NCBI RefSeq assembly: GCF_002196515.1
Contig: NZ_CP018835.1
Span: 682,001 to 746,000, forward strand
Source: Vibrio gazogenes
GTDB taxonomy: Bacteria > Pseudomonadota > Gammaproteobacteria > Enterobacterales > Vibrionaceae
Length of the DNA stretch: 64,000 bases
Direction: 5' to 3'
In this document: positions 26,391 to 35,430 of the stretch, piece by piece
Position numbering within the stretch: the stretch's first letter is position 1
Layout of the letters: the number at the start of each line of letters is the position of its first letter
The notes under the pieces: generated by a model
Told to the model about the DNA's origin: nothing
The model's database searches: none
The model's input: the letters and a program-made list of their open reading frames with translations, nothing else
Translations under genes and position numbers: made by a program

Positions 26391-26807
26391 ATGACGTTTA
26401 GTAATACGCTAGTGAAAGAGTTTACGCGGGTGAGAGCGTTGCTGAAAAAGATAGCCAACCACCGACAAACGTGTTTACCGCTTGTCGATCCTCATTCACA
26501 TCAGAATATTGATCGTTCCGCCTCTCGGTTTGTGAAAATAGAGAAAGTGATGATCAGCAAGATAGCCGATCTATTATTTGATCAAAGCGGGGATGATTTC
26601 ATCGCAGAACAGACCAATAAAACCAATGTGACAGCACTCAGCAATTATCAAGAGATGCATTTTATGAATGCACAACTCCTGAGAGAGTTAAAACAGCAAC
26701 TCAACGATCTGGATGATACCCGTCTGGCGACGTTGATTTCTTACTGGATCGCTGCATTGCAAGTCGAAAACGATGAACTTGAAAAATGTCTGCCTCAAGG
26801 TGAGTAG
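26391..26807 (+). CDS. Hypothetical helical protein in the stress locus
   Basis: 138 aa, no family recognised with confidence. It is predicted all-helical and soluble. Histidines and acidic residues are scattered but do not form a clear hemerythrin ligand set. It carries its own sigma-54 promoter and converges on the phosphatase-kinase gene, so it is likely part of the same regulon. Confidence 0.6.
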   Translation: MTFSNTLVKEFTRVRALLKKIANHRQTCLPLVDPHSHQNIDRSASRFVKIEKVMISKIADLLFDQSGDDFIAEQTNKTNVTALSNYQEMHFMNAQLLRELKQQLNDLDDTRLATLISYWIAALQVENDELEKCLPQGE

Positions 26808-26871
26808 CGCCCTCTACTCACCCCTTGTCAGGTTGACCAACTCTATCAGTTCAATCAGGTACAAAAACACT

Positions 26872-28515
26872 TCATTTAGGTACAAAAACACTAAGCGACT
26901 GAGGGTGAATCTCAATCTCTAAGCAACTATCGGAATACAACTCACCATCAATCACATAATCGATCGGCTTCGGCGACTTAATGGTCACCTGGGTCGCTTT
27001 GGCAGACTGAAATAGATTCGACTGCTCCTGCCCACCAATACCGGTTAAAGTCAGATCCGACAGCGCGACCAGACGCCCGCCAAGAGACTCCGTGTTATCA
27101 AGATAAGTAATATGCAGTTGCCCGTCATCAGGCTGCGGCTGCCCTCCTCCTTGCGCCAGTACGGTACTGAACGGCGCTGTATTGGCAACAACAAAACTGT
27201 GTACTTCAATGGCCTGCCCGTCAAATGGCTGTTCATGCGGTGCTTGCCCTCCCCCTTCCATCTCAACATGCAGGGTTTGCGTCTCTTCTGAGATCAGGGC
27301 ATTAAAGAAGCCGGTTAAATACGCTATCTGCCCGAAGGTATTTTTTTCTTCCCGCTGGGCATGTTCGACCATCTTCTGTTCCAGACCAATACCGAGCACC
27401 ATCAGGATTAATCGCTGGTTACATGCAGCGGTATCGATGCGTTGGCTATTTCCCGAGAGAATCGCTTCACACGCTTTTTCAACCGGAGATAACTTCGAAC
27501 CAATGCCATACAACACATGACACAGCGAATTCGCGGTCCCCAACGGAATAATCCCCAGTTTGATCTCTGTATCAACAAGCTGGCTTGCAACTTCTGTCAC
27601 CGTCCCGTCACCACCGGAAACCATCACCTGACTCACATCATTCTCTTTCGCTTGCTCGGTGAGCATTTCAGCACTGGTTGTTTCGTCTGTTTGATGGATA
27701 CTGAGGCAATACTTCTTCGTCAGTTCGCGAATGACTTGCTGTTCATATTGCTGCCATTTTCCGCCTCCTGCGACAGGATTGACCACCAGCCAGGCCGTAT
27801 CTCCGAGAGCCAGCACGCCTTTTTCACTGATAGCTTGCAGCACTTTCATCTGTAAATGATTGAGCCTTGCTGTCTGACGGACACTGCTAATTTTTTGCAT
27901 CACCGATTCTACGGACAGTGATGGGTCTTTACTGAGCAGATAAGCGGCCACCACAAATACGGAACGACCACGCCCCAGCGCGCAGTGAACGACCACCGAA
28001 CGTCCGCATGTCACTTGTGTATCGATCCAATTTATCGCGTGACGTAAACGCGCTAAGGTTGGCGTTTTATGATCCAGAACGGGAATAGAAAGGTAGTTGA
28101 ACTGCTTGTCAGTCGTGGCACTTTCTAATCCGGCAAACTCTGCCGTAACATCGACGATGCAGGAGATATCATGAGATTCGAGAAATTCTAAATCACTGGG
28201 GAATAAACGACGGGAAAGATAGAGTTGGTCACGGACTTGCTGAATAGGCGGCACTGAGTCATGCCGCCTTTCCCAGGCATTGTAGGCTCGGGCCCCCAGT
28301 AAGAAAGGAATGAATGCCCATCGTATCCACCAAACAATTTTGCCGTCCTGACTCTTTCTGAACAAGGATGGAAAATCGAACAGATAAGCGACGCTGACTA
28401 AGGCCAATGAGAGTGAAACCCAAAGCAGTAATATGCTGACCATCATTGGCGGGGTGTAGATAGCAGCAAGCAGCGATACAACTGCGCCAAGCAGATAATA
28501 TTTAACGATGAACAT
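26872..28515 (-). CDS. Dual-specificity phosphatase / diacylglycerol kinase-like fusion
   Basis: 547 aa. Two or three N-terminal membrane segments (about residues 1-80) lead into a dual-specificity phosphatase with the CX5R loop HCALGRGRS (about 175), then a lipid/sphingosine kinase catalytic domain: NPVAGGGK, SGGDGTVTEVA and PLGTANSLC (about 245-335), with the typical C-terminal beta sandwich. The protein probably handles a membrane lipid or phosphatidylglycerol-phosphate-like substrate. It follows the hemerythrin gene after 35 bases on the same strand. A 15-base direct repeat (AGGTACAAAAACACT) spans its stop region. Confidence 0.88.
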   Translation of the reverse strand: MFIVKYYLLGAVVSLLAAIYTPPMMVSILLLWVSLSLALVSVAYLFDFPSLFRKSQDGKIVWWIRWAFIPFLLGARAYNAWERRHDSVPPIQQVRDQLYLSRRLFPSDLEFLESHDISCIVDVTAEFAGLESATTDKQFNYLSIPVLDHKTPTLARLRHAINWIDTQVTCGRSVVVHCALGRGRSVFVVAAYLLSKDPSLSVESVMQKISSVRQTARLNHLQMKVLQAISEKGVLALGDTAWLVVNPVAGGGKWQQYEQQVIRELTKKYCLSIHQTDETTSAEMLTEQAKENDVSQVMVSGGDGTVTEVASQLVDTEIKLGIIPLGTANSLCHVLYGIGSKLSPVEKACEAILSGNSQRIDTAACNQRLILMVLGIGLEQKMVEHAQREEKNTFGQIAYLTGFFNALISEETQTLHVEMEGGGQAPHEQPFDGQAIEVHSFVVANTAPFSTVLAQGGGQPQPDDGQLHITYLDNTESLGGRLVALSDLTLTGIGGQEQSNLFQSAKATQVTIKSPKPIDYVIDGELYSDSCLEIEIHPQSLSVFVPK

Positions 28516-28550
28516 GTTACCTCCTGAAAACCGAACCTATGCCATAAATC

Positions 28551-28982
28551 TTAGCGGGTCATCTCTTTGAGATAGTCATTCGCTAACTGCTGTTTTTGTT
28601 GGTCTGACATCACTTTACCGGCCATAGGGAAAAAGCGTTGTTCTTCCTCTTCCAGATGGTGCAACACTTTGTGACGCAGCGTCTTCATTTTGGCCAGCCA
28701 AGCCGGTGAGCCGTTATCGGTTTCATCGAGCTGCGCAAGCAGTTTGTCAATGGTATGGTGTTCCGCAATCCCGTGACGTGACAGTTCAATCGTCTGATCA
28801 CTTTCAATCAGTGGTGCGTAAAAATAGCGCTCTTCCGCGGCAGAATGCTGCTCAAGCTCTTGTTTCAGATTGTCATAAAATTCTCGGCGAATTGGAGAAT
28901 CTCCGGAAGTTTCGACTAATGAATCGAGTAAAAGGCGCTGTTTTTCATGACTCTCTTTTAGCGCATCAAATATGTTCTTCAT
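28551..28982 (-). CDS. Hemerythrin HHE-domain protein
   Basis: 143 aa. The His/Glu ligands of the four-helix HHE fold are visible: LKESHEKQR, HSAAEERYFY, HGIAEHHTID and HKVLHHLEEEEQRFF. Such proteins bind di-iron and deal with oxygen or reactive nitrogen species. The ATG at 28982 has AAGGAG upstream; a longer open frame to 29222 crosses a terminator and is rejected. First gene of a two-gene unit with the phosphatase-kinase. Confidence 0.9.
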   Translation of the reverse strand: MKNIFDALKESHEKQRLLLDSLVETSGDSPIRREFYDNLKQELEQHSAAEERYFYAPLIESDQTIELSRHGIAEHHTIDKLLAQLDETDNGSPAWLAKMKTLRHKVLHHLEEEEQRFFPMAGKVMSDQQKQQLANDYLKEMTR

Positions 28983-29014
28983 CGTTGACTCCTTATTCAA
29001 TTCAGAATTCTTAG

Positions 29015-29046
29015 TATAATAAAGGGCGGTAATAACGCCGCCCTTT
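29015..29046 (-). terminator. Terminator after the lipoprotein gene
   Basis: AAAGGGCGG and CCGCCCTTT pair perfectly across eight bases, and ATTAT follows on the minus strand. It separates the DUF1328-lipoprotein unit from the hemerythrin gene. Confidence 0.75.
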
Positions 29047-29094
29047 GATATTGCTATACATTGATATTTTGCTATAGAACAGAGAGGTGAACGT

Positions 29095-29292
29095 TTAACA
29101 ATCTTTGTCTTGCGCGTCCAAATTCTCTTTGATGTTTTCACAACTGTCTTCAATCGCATTTTGCGTGTCTTGCGCGGTTTCATCCAACTTTTTACCGGCT
29201 TTCTCCATAGGACCTTCATCACTACATGCTGCTAACGCAAATACCAAACCAAATACAGCTGCAATACGATAAATTGATGACGTAACTCGCAT
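29095..29292 (-). CDS. Small lipoprotein
   Basis: 65 aa. The signal peptide ends with the lipobox LAAC at residues 20-23, so the mature protein starts at that Cys. The rest is Asp/Glu/Lys-rich with repeated helical heptads (KAGKKLDETAQDTQNAIED). It resembles small stress lipoproteins such as entericidin-like proteins, but not closely enough to name. It lies 16 bases after the DUF1328 gene, so the two are co-transcribed. Confidence 0.8.
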   Translation of the reverse strand: MRVTSSIYRIAAVFGLVFALAACSDEGPMEKAGKKLDETAQDTQNAIEDSCENIKENLDAQDKDC

Positions 29293-29308
29293 ATAAACTC
29301 CTACCTAT

Positions 29309-29485
29309 CTATTTATTTATGTTTCTCTTTCCAAATATCGCCAATACAATTGAAACAATGAGTGACAATAAGAACAGATAAAATATCACTTGCGCGACGG
29401 CAGCGGCTGCACCAGCAATACCACCAAATCCAAGTACACCAGCCACGAGAGCTAAGACAAGGAAAATAAATATCCAACGAAGCAT
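29309..29485 (-). CDS. DUF1328 (YtjA family) small membrane protein
   Basis: 58 aa with two membrane helices: residues 4-25 ([20 protein letters not shown]) and 31-51. The Gly-rich FGGIAGAAA hinge is the DUF1328 signature. Members of this family are stress and biofilm associated in gamma-proteobacteria; no biochemical role is established. GGAGA precedes the ATG. It is too short for many gene finders. Confidence 0.9.
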   Translation of the reverse strand: MLRWIFIFLVLALVAGVLGFGGIAGAAAAVAQVIFYLFLLSLIVSIVLAIFGKRNINK

Positions 29486-29500
29486 TATCGTGTCTCCTTC

Positions 29501-29530
29501 ATGTTGAGGGCCCTGTTATGTTGAGAGCCC
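29501..29530. promoter_or_regulatory. Two 13-bp direct repeats in the DUF1328 leader
   Basis: ATGTTGAGGGCCC (29501-29513) and ATGTTGAGAGCCC (29518-29530) differ at one base and lie directly ahead of the ribosome site on the minus strand. They could be a regulator binding site or part of the 5' leader. Confidence 0.35.
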
Positions 29531-29632
29531 TTCATATTTAAGGAAAGCGGCGTGATAACTCGTCTACGTATATACAGCGAACTGTATTCATGCTTTCCCG
29601 TCTCACGCCAGTGAAATTACAACTGTTCGCGA

Positions 29633-30184
29633 TTACTGAACCACTTCAAGCTTATCGACAACTTTATTGACATCATCGGTGTTATTGGCAATCGATAAAG
29701 CAAGATCATGTTCAGCATCTGAGCCAACTTTACCGGTTAACGTAACGGTTTGATGGTCTGTGGTCACCTTAATGTCTGTGCCGCTGACATTGGTATTCAT
29801 GAGTAAGCGGGTTTTTACCACGGTGGTAATTTTAGAATCCGTTAATACAACGGATGCATCAGAATCGTTATTCTGCGTCTTTGGATTCACAACCGTCAGC
29901 TCATTATTGACTTTCTTCACCCCATCAAGACCTGAGACCAACTCACCTGCTAACGACTTTTCTAAATCGTTGTTCACTGAACCTGTCAGCGTCACCACCT
30001 GATCTTCAACATCAGTATTGATATCAAACGAGTTCAAATTGGTATTGAGCAGTAATGTTGTTTCGGCTTTACCATCTAACCAAGCGTCCATGGATTCTTT
30101 TTCCCATTTATCACTGGCTAATACTGTGGCAGATGACGTTGCAAGAACTGTAGTCAGTACAATTTTAGCTGCGATGTTTTTCAT
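29633..30184 (-). CDS. OsmY-like periplasmic protein with two BON domains
   Basis: 183 aa. The signal peptide ends at about residue 23 (TVLAS). Two BON domains follow (about 45-110 and 115-183), each with TDVEDQVVTLTGSVN or TTDHQTVTLTGKVG. BON proteins such as OsmY associate with membranes and respond to osmotic shock. The start at 30184 has GAGGAG seven bases upstream; an ATG six bases earlier is too close to the ribosome site. A strong sigma-54 promoter lies 37 bases upstream. Confidence 0.9.
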   Translation of the reverse strand: MKNIAAKIVLTTVLATSSATVLASDKWEKESMDAWLDGKAETTLLLNTNLNSFDINTDVEDQVVTLTGSVNNDLEKSLAGELVSGLDGVKKVNNELTVVNPKTQNNDSDASVVLTDSKITTVVKTRLLMNTNVSGTDIKVTTDHQTVTLTGKVGSDAEHDLALSIANNTDDVNKVVDKLEVVQ

Positions 30185-30220
30185 GGTCATTCTCCTCTAT
30201 TGACGTTGCAAATCTAATAA

Positions 30221-30237
30221 AGCAATGTACATGCCAA
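30221..30237 (-). promoter_or_regulatory. Sigma-54 promoter of the BON gene
   Basis: On the minus strand TTGGCATGTACATTGCT matches the consensus TGGCAC-N5-TTGCT at all but one position with exact spacing. This is the best of the three promoters in the locus. Confidence 0.85.
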
Positions 30238-30580
30238 CTTTTTAACTAACTGTTTTTATTAAATTAAACACAAATTTACCGTTTTCCCGGTGATGAATGC
30301 ATTACCTATCCGTGAATTATTTACAGAGCAGAAATGTAATTTTTAATCATGACATTCACGTTCAATATCGCGATCCAATTTCAGCGACTGGAAACGATCT
30401 GCAATGTGTGCATTAAAAACGAGTGAGCCAGCAACTTATGACAAAGAACAGACTGGGCGGGTCATAAAATAAGCTAAACTAATATCAACTATACAATAAA
30501 TAGACTTTGACAATATTCTAGCTTGTACTGTTGAGGCAATACACGTACATTCTTTCTGTCATAGTGAAGAGGACATTTCT

Positions 30581-31921
30581 ATGTCAGGACCAAGCCTGTT
30601 TCTCAGCATACAAGATCCAAAACTCAAAGCAGCCATCACGGCTTGTCAGGAATTACATCAATTTCGTTTGTATGATGCGGAAGCAGAAGACGATTGGATT
30701 GAACCCTTTATCGATATTCGACCCGATGTTGCTATCGTAGAAGTCATTGATTTCACTCATGCTGACTATCAACAGCTGTCTGATATCGACGCTATCTATG
30801 ACATGGACCTCATTATCATCAGCTCAGGCGCTCCCAACGAGAACCTTGATAAACTGATGAGTCTCGGTGCAATTTTTCATTACAGAAAGCCGGTCGATTT
30901 TACAACCTTGTCCCACACACTGACAGAAGTCAGTCAGTATTATCAACACAAGCAAGAACAAGGTCGTAAAGTCGCCACCAGCGATTTGGATCAGTTTGGG
31001 CTGTTAGTCGGCTCTTCCTCACCAATGCACCAGCTTTATCGAATGATTCGCCGTGTCGCACGAACCGAAGCCAATGTCTTGATCGTTGGTGAGAGTGGCT
31101 CTGGTAAAGAGCTTGTGGCGCAAACGATTCATTTAGCCAGCAACCGCCAGCAACAACCCTTTATTGCCATCAACTGTGGCGCAATCAGCCCGGAATTAGT
31201 TGATAGCGAGCTATTCGGTCATGAAAAAGGCGCGTTCACCGGTGCCAATAAAACCCACCAAGGGGTATTTAAACAAGCCGAAGGTGGCACGCTGTTTCTC
31301 GATGAGATCACCGAAATGCCGATCGAGCACCAGGTCAAACTGCTGCGCGTGCTGGAAACGGGCGAATACCGCCCCGTTGGCAGTCACACGGCTCATATCG
31401 CCAACACTCGTATTGTTGCGGCCACGAACCGCGATCCCAAAGTCGCCATCGAAGAGCAATTTCTACGGGAAGATCTCTTTTTCAGACTATCGCATTTCCC
31501 ATTAACGGTTCCGCCCTTGCGTGAGCGCGGTGACGACATCGTCGGGTTAGCCAAACACTTTATTGCCCATCGCAACGCCAACGAATCAAAAGCAAAGACG
31601 ATTCTCGATTCTGCAATCCAGAAAATCGTCACGCACGATTGGCCCGGTAATGTCAGAGAGCTGAAACACACCATTGAACGAGCATTCATTCTGGCTGACG
31701 ATACCATCAAAGATGAACATTTGATTTACGATACGCCACCATTAGAAACCGGCACCAGTTTGGAAGACATTATCCCGACAGGAGTGCCGCTCGAAGAATT
31801 AGAAAAACATGCCATTCTGAACACACTGGAAAAGAATCAAGGCAACAAAACAGAATCGGCGCAGGAGCTCGGAATCAGCGTAAAAACACTGTACAACAAA
31901 CTAGAGAAGTATCAGGACTAG
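30581..31921 (+). CDS. Sigma-54-dependent response-regulator-like activator
   Basis: 446 aa, NtrC-type. The degenerate receiver domain (about 1-125) has Glu in the expected phosphoacceptor place (RPDVAIVEV), while the downstream KP pair is kept (RKPVDF). The AAA+ domain (about 140-375) is complete: GESGSGKE Walker A, GAFTGA loop contacting sigma-54, GGTLFLDE Walker B. The C-terminal Fis-type helix-turn-helix is [19 protein letters not shown]. No sensor kinase gene is adjacent. With three sigma-54 promoters in the preceding 4.5 kb it is probably the local activator. VpsR-like proteins share this layout, but I do not assign that name. Confidence 0.9.
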   Translation: MSGPSLFLSIQDPKLKAAITACQELHQFRLYDAEAEDDWIEPFIDIRPDVAIVEVIDFTHADYQQLSDIDAIYDMDLIIISSGAPNENLDKLMSLGAIFHYRKPVDFTTLSHTLTEVSQYYQHKQEQGRKVATSDLDQFGLLVGSSSPMHQLYRMIRRVARTEANVLIVGESGSGKELVAQTIHLASNRQQQPFIAINCGAISPELVDSELFGHEKGAFTGANKTHQGVFKQAEGGTLFLDEITEMPIEHQVKLLRVLETGEYRPVGSHTAHIANTRIVAATNRDPKVAIEEQFLREDLFFRLSHFPLTVPPLRERGDDIVGLAKHFIAHRNANESKAKTILDSAIQKIVTHDWPGNVRELKHTIERAFILADDTIKDEHLIYDTPPLETGTSLEDIIPTGVPLEELEKHAILNTLEKNQGNKTESAQELGISVKTLYNKLEKYQD

Positions 31922-32127
31922 CGGGTTGTTGCTTTCAACACGAAGATAATGAGTGATATTTGGTATGTTGAATGTTTTCTATAATTAAAATAATCACCGT
32001 CTAATGTGCCTGCCATTAGCATAATTGAGGTATTCGACGGTGAATTTAAGGAATGGCTTAGTTGGAAAGGATATGAAGTGGTCGAGTAAAATTGGTGATC
32101 AAGCCCAATGTTTCACAGAGTATTTTA

Positions 32128-32164
32128 TATCGATTTAATTGCTGTTTAGGCAATTAAATCGATA
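32128..32164. other. Perfect 15-bp inverted repeat downstream of the porin gene
   Basis: TATCGATTTAATTGC and its exact reverse complement flank a 7-base loop (TGTTTAG). It lies after the porin stop. No T-run follows on either strand, so it is not a classic terminator. The rest of 31922-32202 shows no gene. Confidence 0.6.
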
Positions 32165-32202
32165 CTGTCAACGCTTAATTTTAGCTAGACGAATTCCCTA
32201 TA

Positions 32203-33348
32203 TTAAAATGAGTAATTCAATCCGCCGTAAAAAATATCTGAAGCATTTTTGTTGTGCGTGACTTGAGCAATGGTTATAAAGTTGTTAAAGACATTGTACG
32301 TCACGCCTAGTTTAAATGCTTCGGCATAGCGGATGTCATCATTTTTCGAGACATCTCCGGTGCCGGCGTTTGTAATTGTTGCTACGTCACTTTTTTGGTT
32401 ACCGTATGCATAACCAGTTGTGAACGTGAATTTGTCCATACTGTATGATGCTGCTACTTCATAACCATTGCGAGTCGTTGTGTTCTTACTGTCATCTTCA
32501 ACAGTACTCGTGTATACAGCAGCAACGTAAAGATTGCTAAGCATATAATCAACAGCTACGCCATAATTTGATTTAGTCGCTTGTTCAGTAAAGCTCTGAT
32601 GAGCATAACCAGCACGAAGGTTTAGAGCATCGCTAAGAGCATAAGCCGCAGCTGCACTATAAGCATTTCTTTGCGTGTTGAAATTTTCAGTATTTAGTCC
32701 TCCATAAAATACATCCACAACAGAACCAGTGTCTGAATCACCGCCCTTTTTTGTTTTGAATTGATAAGATGTCTGAACGGAAAGTTTGCCAAATGAGTTT
32801 GAGTAAAGAGCTAAGTTAGACGCACGAGTAGGAGTACCATATGTGTTAGCTGAAGCTTCAAGACCGTCATATTGAAAAATATCAGTCGTGCTAGTGACGA
32901 GACTGTAAAAAGGCGTGTCTGTTTGGCCAAATGTAAATTTGCCAATACCATCAAAGCTTAGTCCTACAAATTGATAGCGAGCTGAAATGTCGTCGCTGCT
33001 GCCAGATGATGTAAGAACATCATATCTTTCTGATTTATCCGTTGGTTTATCAGGATTTGCAACTTGTACAGTTTTAAAGTTATTCGATGCCGCTTTATCA
33101 GAAGAAGAGAGCATTTCCCAACTTGTCATAAAAAAGGCCTTAGTGCCGTTTTCGCTTTTAAGTTCTCCTTTAACACCTAAACGAGTGCTAAAATCGGACG
33201 AGTTACTGTCTTCAGAATCATTCTGCGCGGTAAATTTTGCACGACCAAAAATATCCAAGCTAGAGTTATCCAGCTTAATAATATTACTGGCGTTTGCTGT
33301 TGTGGCCAGAAGTAAAGAGGGAACCAAGGTAAATATCGCTTTCTTCAT
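32203..33348 (-). CDS. Outer-membrane porin (OmpU/OmpC-like)
   Basis: 381 aa. Signal peptide to about residue 21 (ATTANA), then amphipathic beta-strands of a 16-strand general porin, ending in the terminal Phe (FYGGLNYSF) that guides BAM insertion. It starts with the typical IKLDNSSLDIFGRAKF strand. It would form trimeric channels for small hydrophilic solutes. Transcribed alone with a long leader. Trp and Tyr girdle residues are spread as expected. Confidence 0.9.
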   Translation of the reverse strand: MKKAIFTLVPSLLLATTANASNIIKLDNSSLDIFGRAKFTAQNDSEDSNSSDFSTRLGVKGELKSENGTKAFFMTSWEMLSSSDKAASNNFKTVQVANPDKPTDKSERYDVLTSSGSSDDISARYQFVGLSFDGIGKFTFGQTDTPFYSLVTSTTDIFQYDGLEASANTYGTPTRASNLALYSNSFGKLSVQTSYQFKTKKGGDSDTGSVVDVFYGGLNTENFNTQRNAYSAAAAYALSDALNLRAGYAHQSFTEQATKSNYGVAVDYMLSNLYVAAVYTSTVEDDSKNTTTRNGYEVAASYSMDKFTFTTGYAYGNQKSDVATITNAGTGDVSKNDDIRYAEAFKLGVTYNVFNNFITIAQVTHNKNASDIFYGGLNYSF

Positions 33349-33988
33349 GAAATGTATTCCTTTATTGTTTATTGAATCCGGTGTATTGTTGCGCTGTAAA
33401 GTTCACTAAATAAGTAAAGTTGAATGTTAGTGTGAAATAACTAGTTGCATTTCAGATTGAAATGATTATTGTGTTCATATCTTTTGTTAAATAATGTTCA
33501 AGAACATCGATAGTTTTATACTAAATCAATAATATTATCAATATAATATTACAAAAATAATTATATGCCCAAACTTACACAATGTGTTTTCAATAAATAT
33601 TAAATTTTTTATTTTTCAATAACTTATAGTTAAGTTAAATAGTACCCCTCCCCTAATTAGTTATATCCATAATTAGATTTTTCTGGTTTTTTATGCTTCA
33701 TAAAATATTTTCATGATGTCAGAGAACTCAGAAAATGATGAGAACGTTCTTCGTTATATCCCTCTATCCATTTACAAGAAAAATCTCAATCAAATGATTA
33801 AGCAATTTGGCACAATCTTCCGGGTAAAATTCAAAAACAGGACATGATTTACTTTCTTGTACCAGAATCAGAGAAATACTCACTCATGAAGGTAAAAATG
33901 CCGGAAGATTTAATTCACTCAGCAAGTCAACAAAAATTCTGCGGGATGATTTAAAGAGAACATTACCGATTCATATTGTTGGATTAGC
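33349..33988. other. Porin leader and decayed intergenic DNA
   Basis: The first part is an AT-rich leader of the porin gene. From 33717 a 44-codon open frame (starting MSENSENDENV) is followed by several stops, and I could not assign it. It may be part of the decayed gene that continues into the racemase-like relic. Confidence 0.4.
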
Positions 33989-34255
33989 ATGTGTAACACT
34001 CAGCATATTGCTCATATTCCAGGTGAACAAAAAACCAAGACGATTGTGGAGTTATTAGATGCCAAAAATAATAATCTAGACGCGATCGTGCAATGTGGCA
34101 CAAATATTAGTTTTATCAATATAGCCAATAACTTAGAACCTCATGTTGGCATCCCTTTACTTAGTATTAATGCTGTCGTATTTTGACATGCACTTAGAAC
34201 CAATGGTATTGCAGATAAACTTATCAGTGCTACCCGTATTTTCCGCGATCATTAA
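33989..34255 (+). pseudogene. Asp/Glu racemase-superfamily (maleate isomerase / arylmalonate decarboxylase-like) relic
   Basis: The frame reads LLDAKNNNLDAIVQCGTNIS, LEPHVGIPLLSINAV and, after an in-frame TGA, HALRTNGIADKL to TAA. This matches the C-terminal half of the Asp/Glu racemase superfamily (catalytic Cys in CGTN, Trp expected at the TGA: VVFW-HALR). TGG to TGA would explain the stop. The N-terminal half cannot be found as an open frame. Confidence 0.6.
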
Positions 34256-34271
34256 CTAGGAGAAACCGGAA

Positions 34272-35168
34272 ATGAAGAACAAATATTTCCTGCTGGCATT
34301 AATAGGCTTGATTTGGGGATCTCAGTTTATATTCCAAAAAATCGCCCTCACGGCTTTCCCCCCTCAACTCATCGGTGTCGGCCGGGCTGTGGTCGGTTTC
34401 TTAACGCTTTTTATTCTCTGCAAAATACTCAAAGTTAATTCGAGAGGAACGACATCCTGGGTGATCTATATGCTGATCGGATTACTGGAAGCGTCGATAC
34501 CCTTTACCCTTATTCCATGGGGACAACAGTATGTATCTTCATCGATTGCCTCAGTGCTCATCGGTACGATCCCATTTTTTGTGATCTTGTTTACGCCACT
34601 GTTAACGCATGGAAGCAAGATTTCACGTTCAAGTATTCTCAGTGTCGTCGTCGGGTTTCTCGGTCTCGTCTCATTATTTGCGCCGGGAATCCTCGCCGGT
34701 GAAGGGTCAATCAACATTCTGGGGCCAATTGCGATTCTGGTCGGTGCCGCTTCTTTCGGTATCGCGCTGTTGCTACTGTCTAAATGCGGTGATGAGCATC
34801 CGCTGATTGTGGCAAGAAATGTCTTGGGTTCGGCCAGCCTGCAAATATTACTGATCACGCTAGTTACCGGCGTTAAACTGCCAAGCAGCTTGACCTCAGA
34901 TGCGATCCTGTCAGTCGCTTATCTGGGCGTCATGTGTGCCGGCATCGTCTACTTCCTATACATGATTTTGATTGCTGAAGCCGGTCCGATATTTACATCA
35001 CTGACCAATTACCTCGTCCCGACTTTTGGGGTATTCATTGGCTTTGTTTTCGCGCAAGAGAATGTGGGACTCAATACGTGGATAGCCCTGTTATTGATTT
35101 TGATAGCCGTTGCATTTAATCAAGGCTCAGGGTCAAACAAAACAGAAAGTAGTCAAGCGCATAGTTAA
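34272..35168 (+). CDS. EamA-family (DMT) transporter
   Basis: 298 aa with ten membrane segments in two EamA repeats (about 5-135 and 150-285), an inner-membrane drug/metabolite exporter. It starts MKNKYFLLALIGLIWGSQFI, typical of the first repeat. TAGGAG lies upstream. It follows the racemase relic by 16 bases, so it may once have been its operon partner. Substrate unknown. Confidence 0.88.
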   Translation: MKNKYFLLALIGLIWGSQFIFQKIALTAFPPQLIGVGRAVVGFLTLFILCKILKVNSRGTTSWVIYMLIGLLEASIPFTLIPWGQQYVSSSIASVLIGTIPFFVILFTPLLTHGSKISRSSILSVVVGFLGLVSLFAPGILAGEGSINILGPIAILVGAASFGIALLLLSKCGDEHPLIVARNVLGSASLQILLITLVTGVKLPSSLTSDAILSVAYLGVMCAGIVYFLYMILIAEAGPIFTSLTNYLVPTFGVFIGFVFAQENVGLNTWIALLLILIAVAFNQGSGSNKTESSQAHS

Positions 35169-35184
35169 AAAGCGTCACCTTGGT

Positions 35185-35207
35185 TGAAGGCGTGTACTGC
35201 GCCTTCA
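35185..35207. terminator. Small hairpin after the EamA gene
   Basis: TGAAGGCG and CGCCTTCA pair perfectly across seven bases. There is no T-run, so termination is uncertain. The remaining bases to 35430 serve as the leader of the mdc operon. Confidence 0.35.
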
Positions 35208-35430
35208 GCCCTCACCCCACCACAATACTCACTTGCTCGCGGCTGAGCGGACACCGCGCCAAAAATCCCCCATCACGCAACGTTATCACTTTTTGTATAT
35301 AAAGCGTTCATTCGTGCTGATTTTTCATCATCACCTGACTCGTATGATGGATATACAGAGTTACTGAGACCGGCCATCAATGACCGCACAATCAGTAATG
35401 TGTATTCATATCTCACAGAGAAGGTGTCTC

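Noticed and set aside
28983-29222. N-terminal extension of the hemerythrin ORF
   Set aside because: It would translate through a perfect terminator hairpin; ATG 28982 has AAGGAG.
29560-29632. Possible sigma-54 promoter for the DUF1328-lipoprotein unit (CTGGCGTGAGAC)
   Set aside because: The distance from GG to the next GC is 14 bases, not 10.
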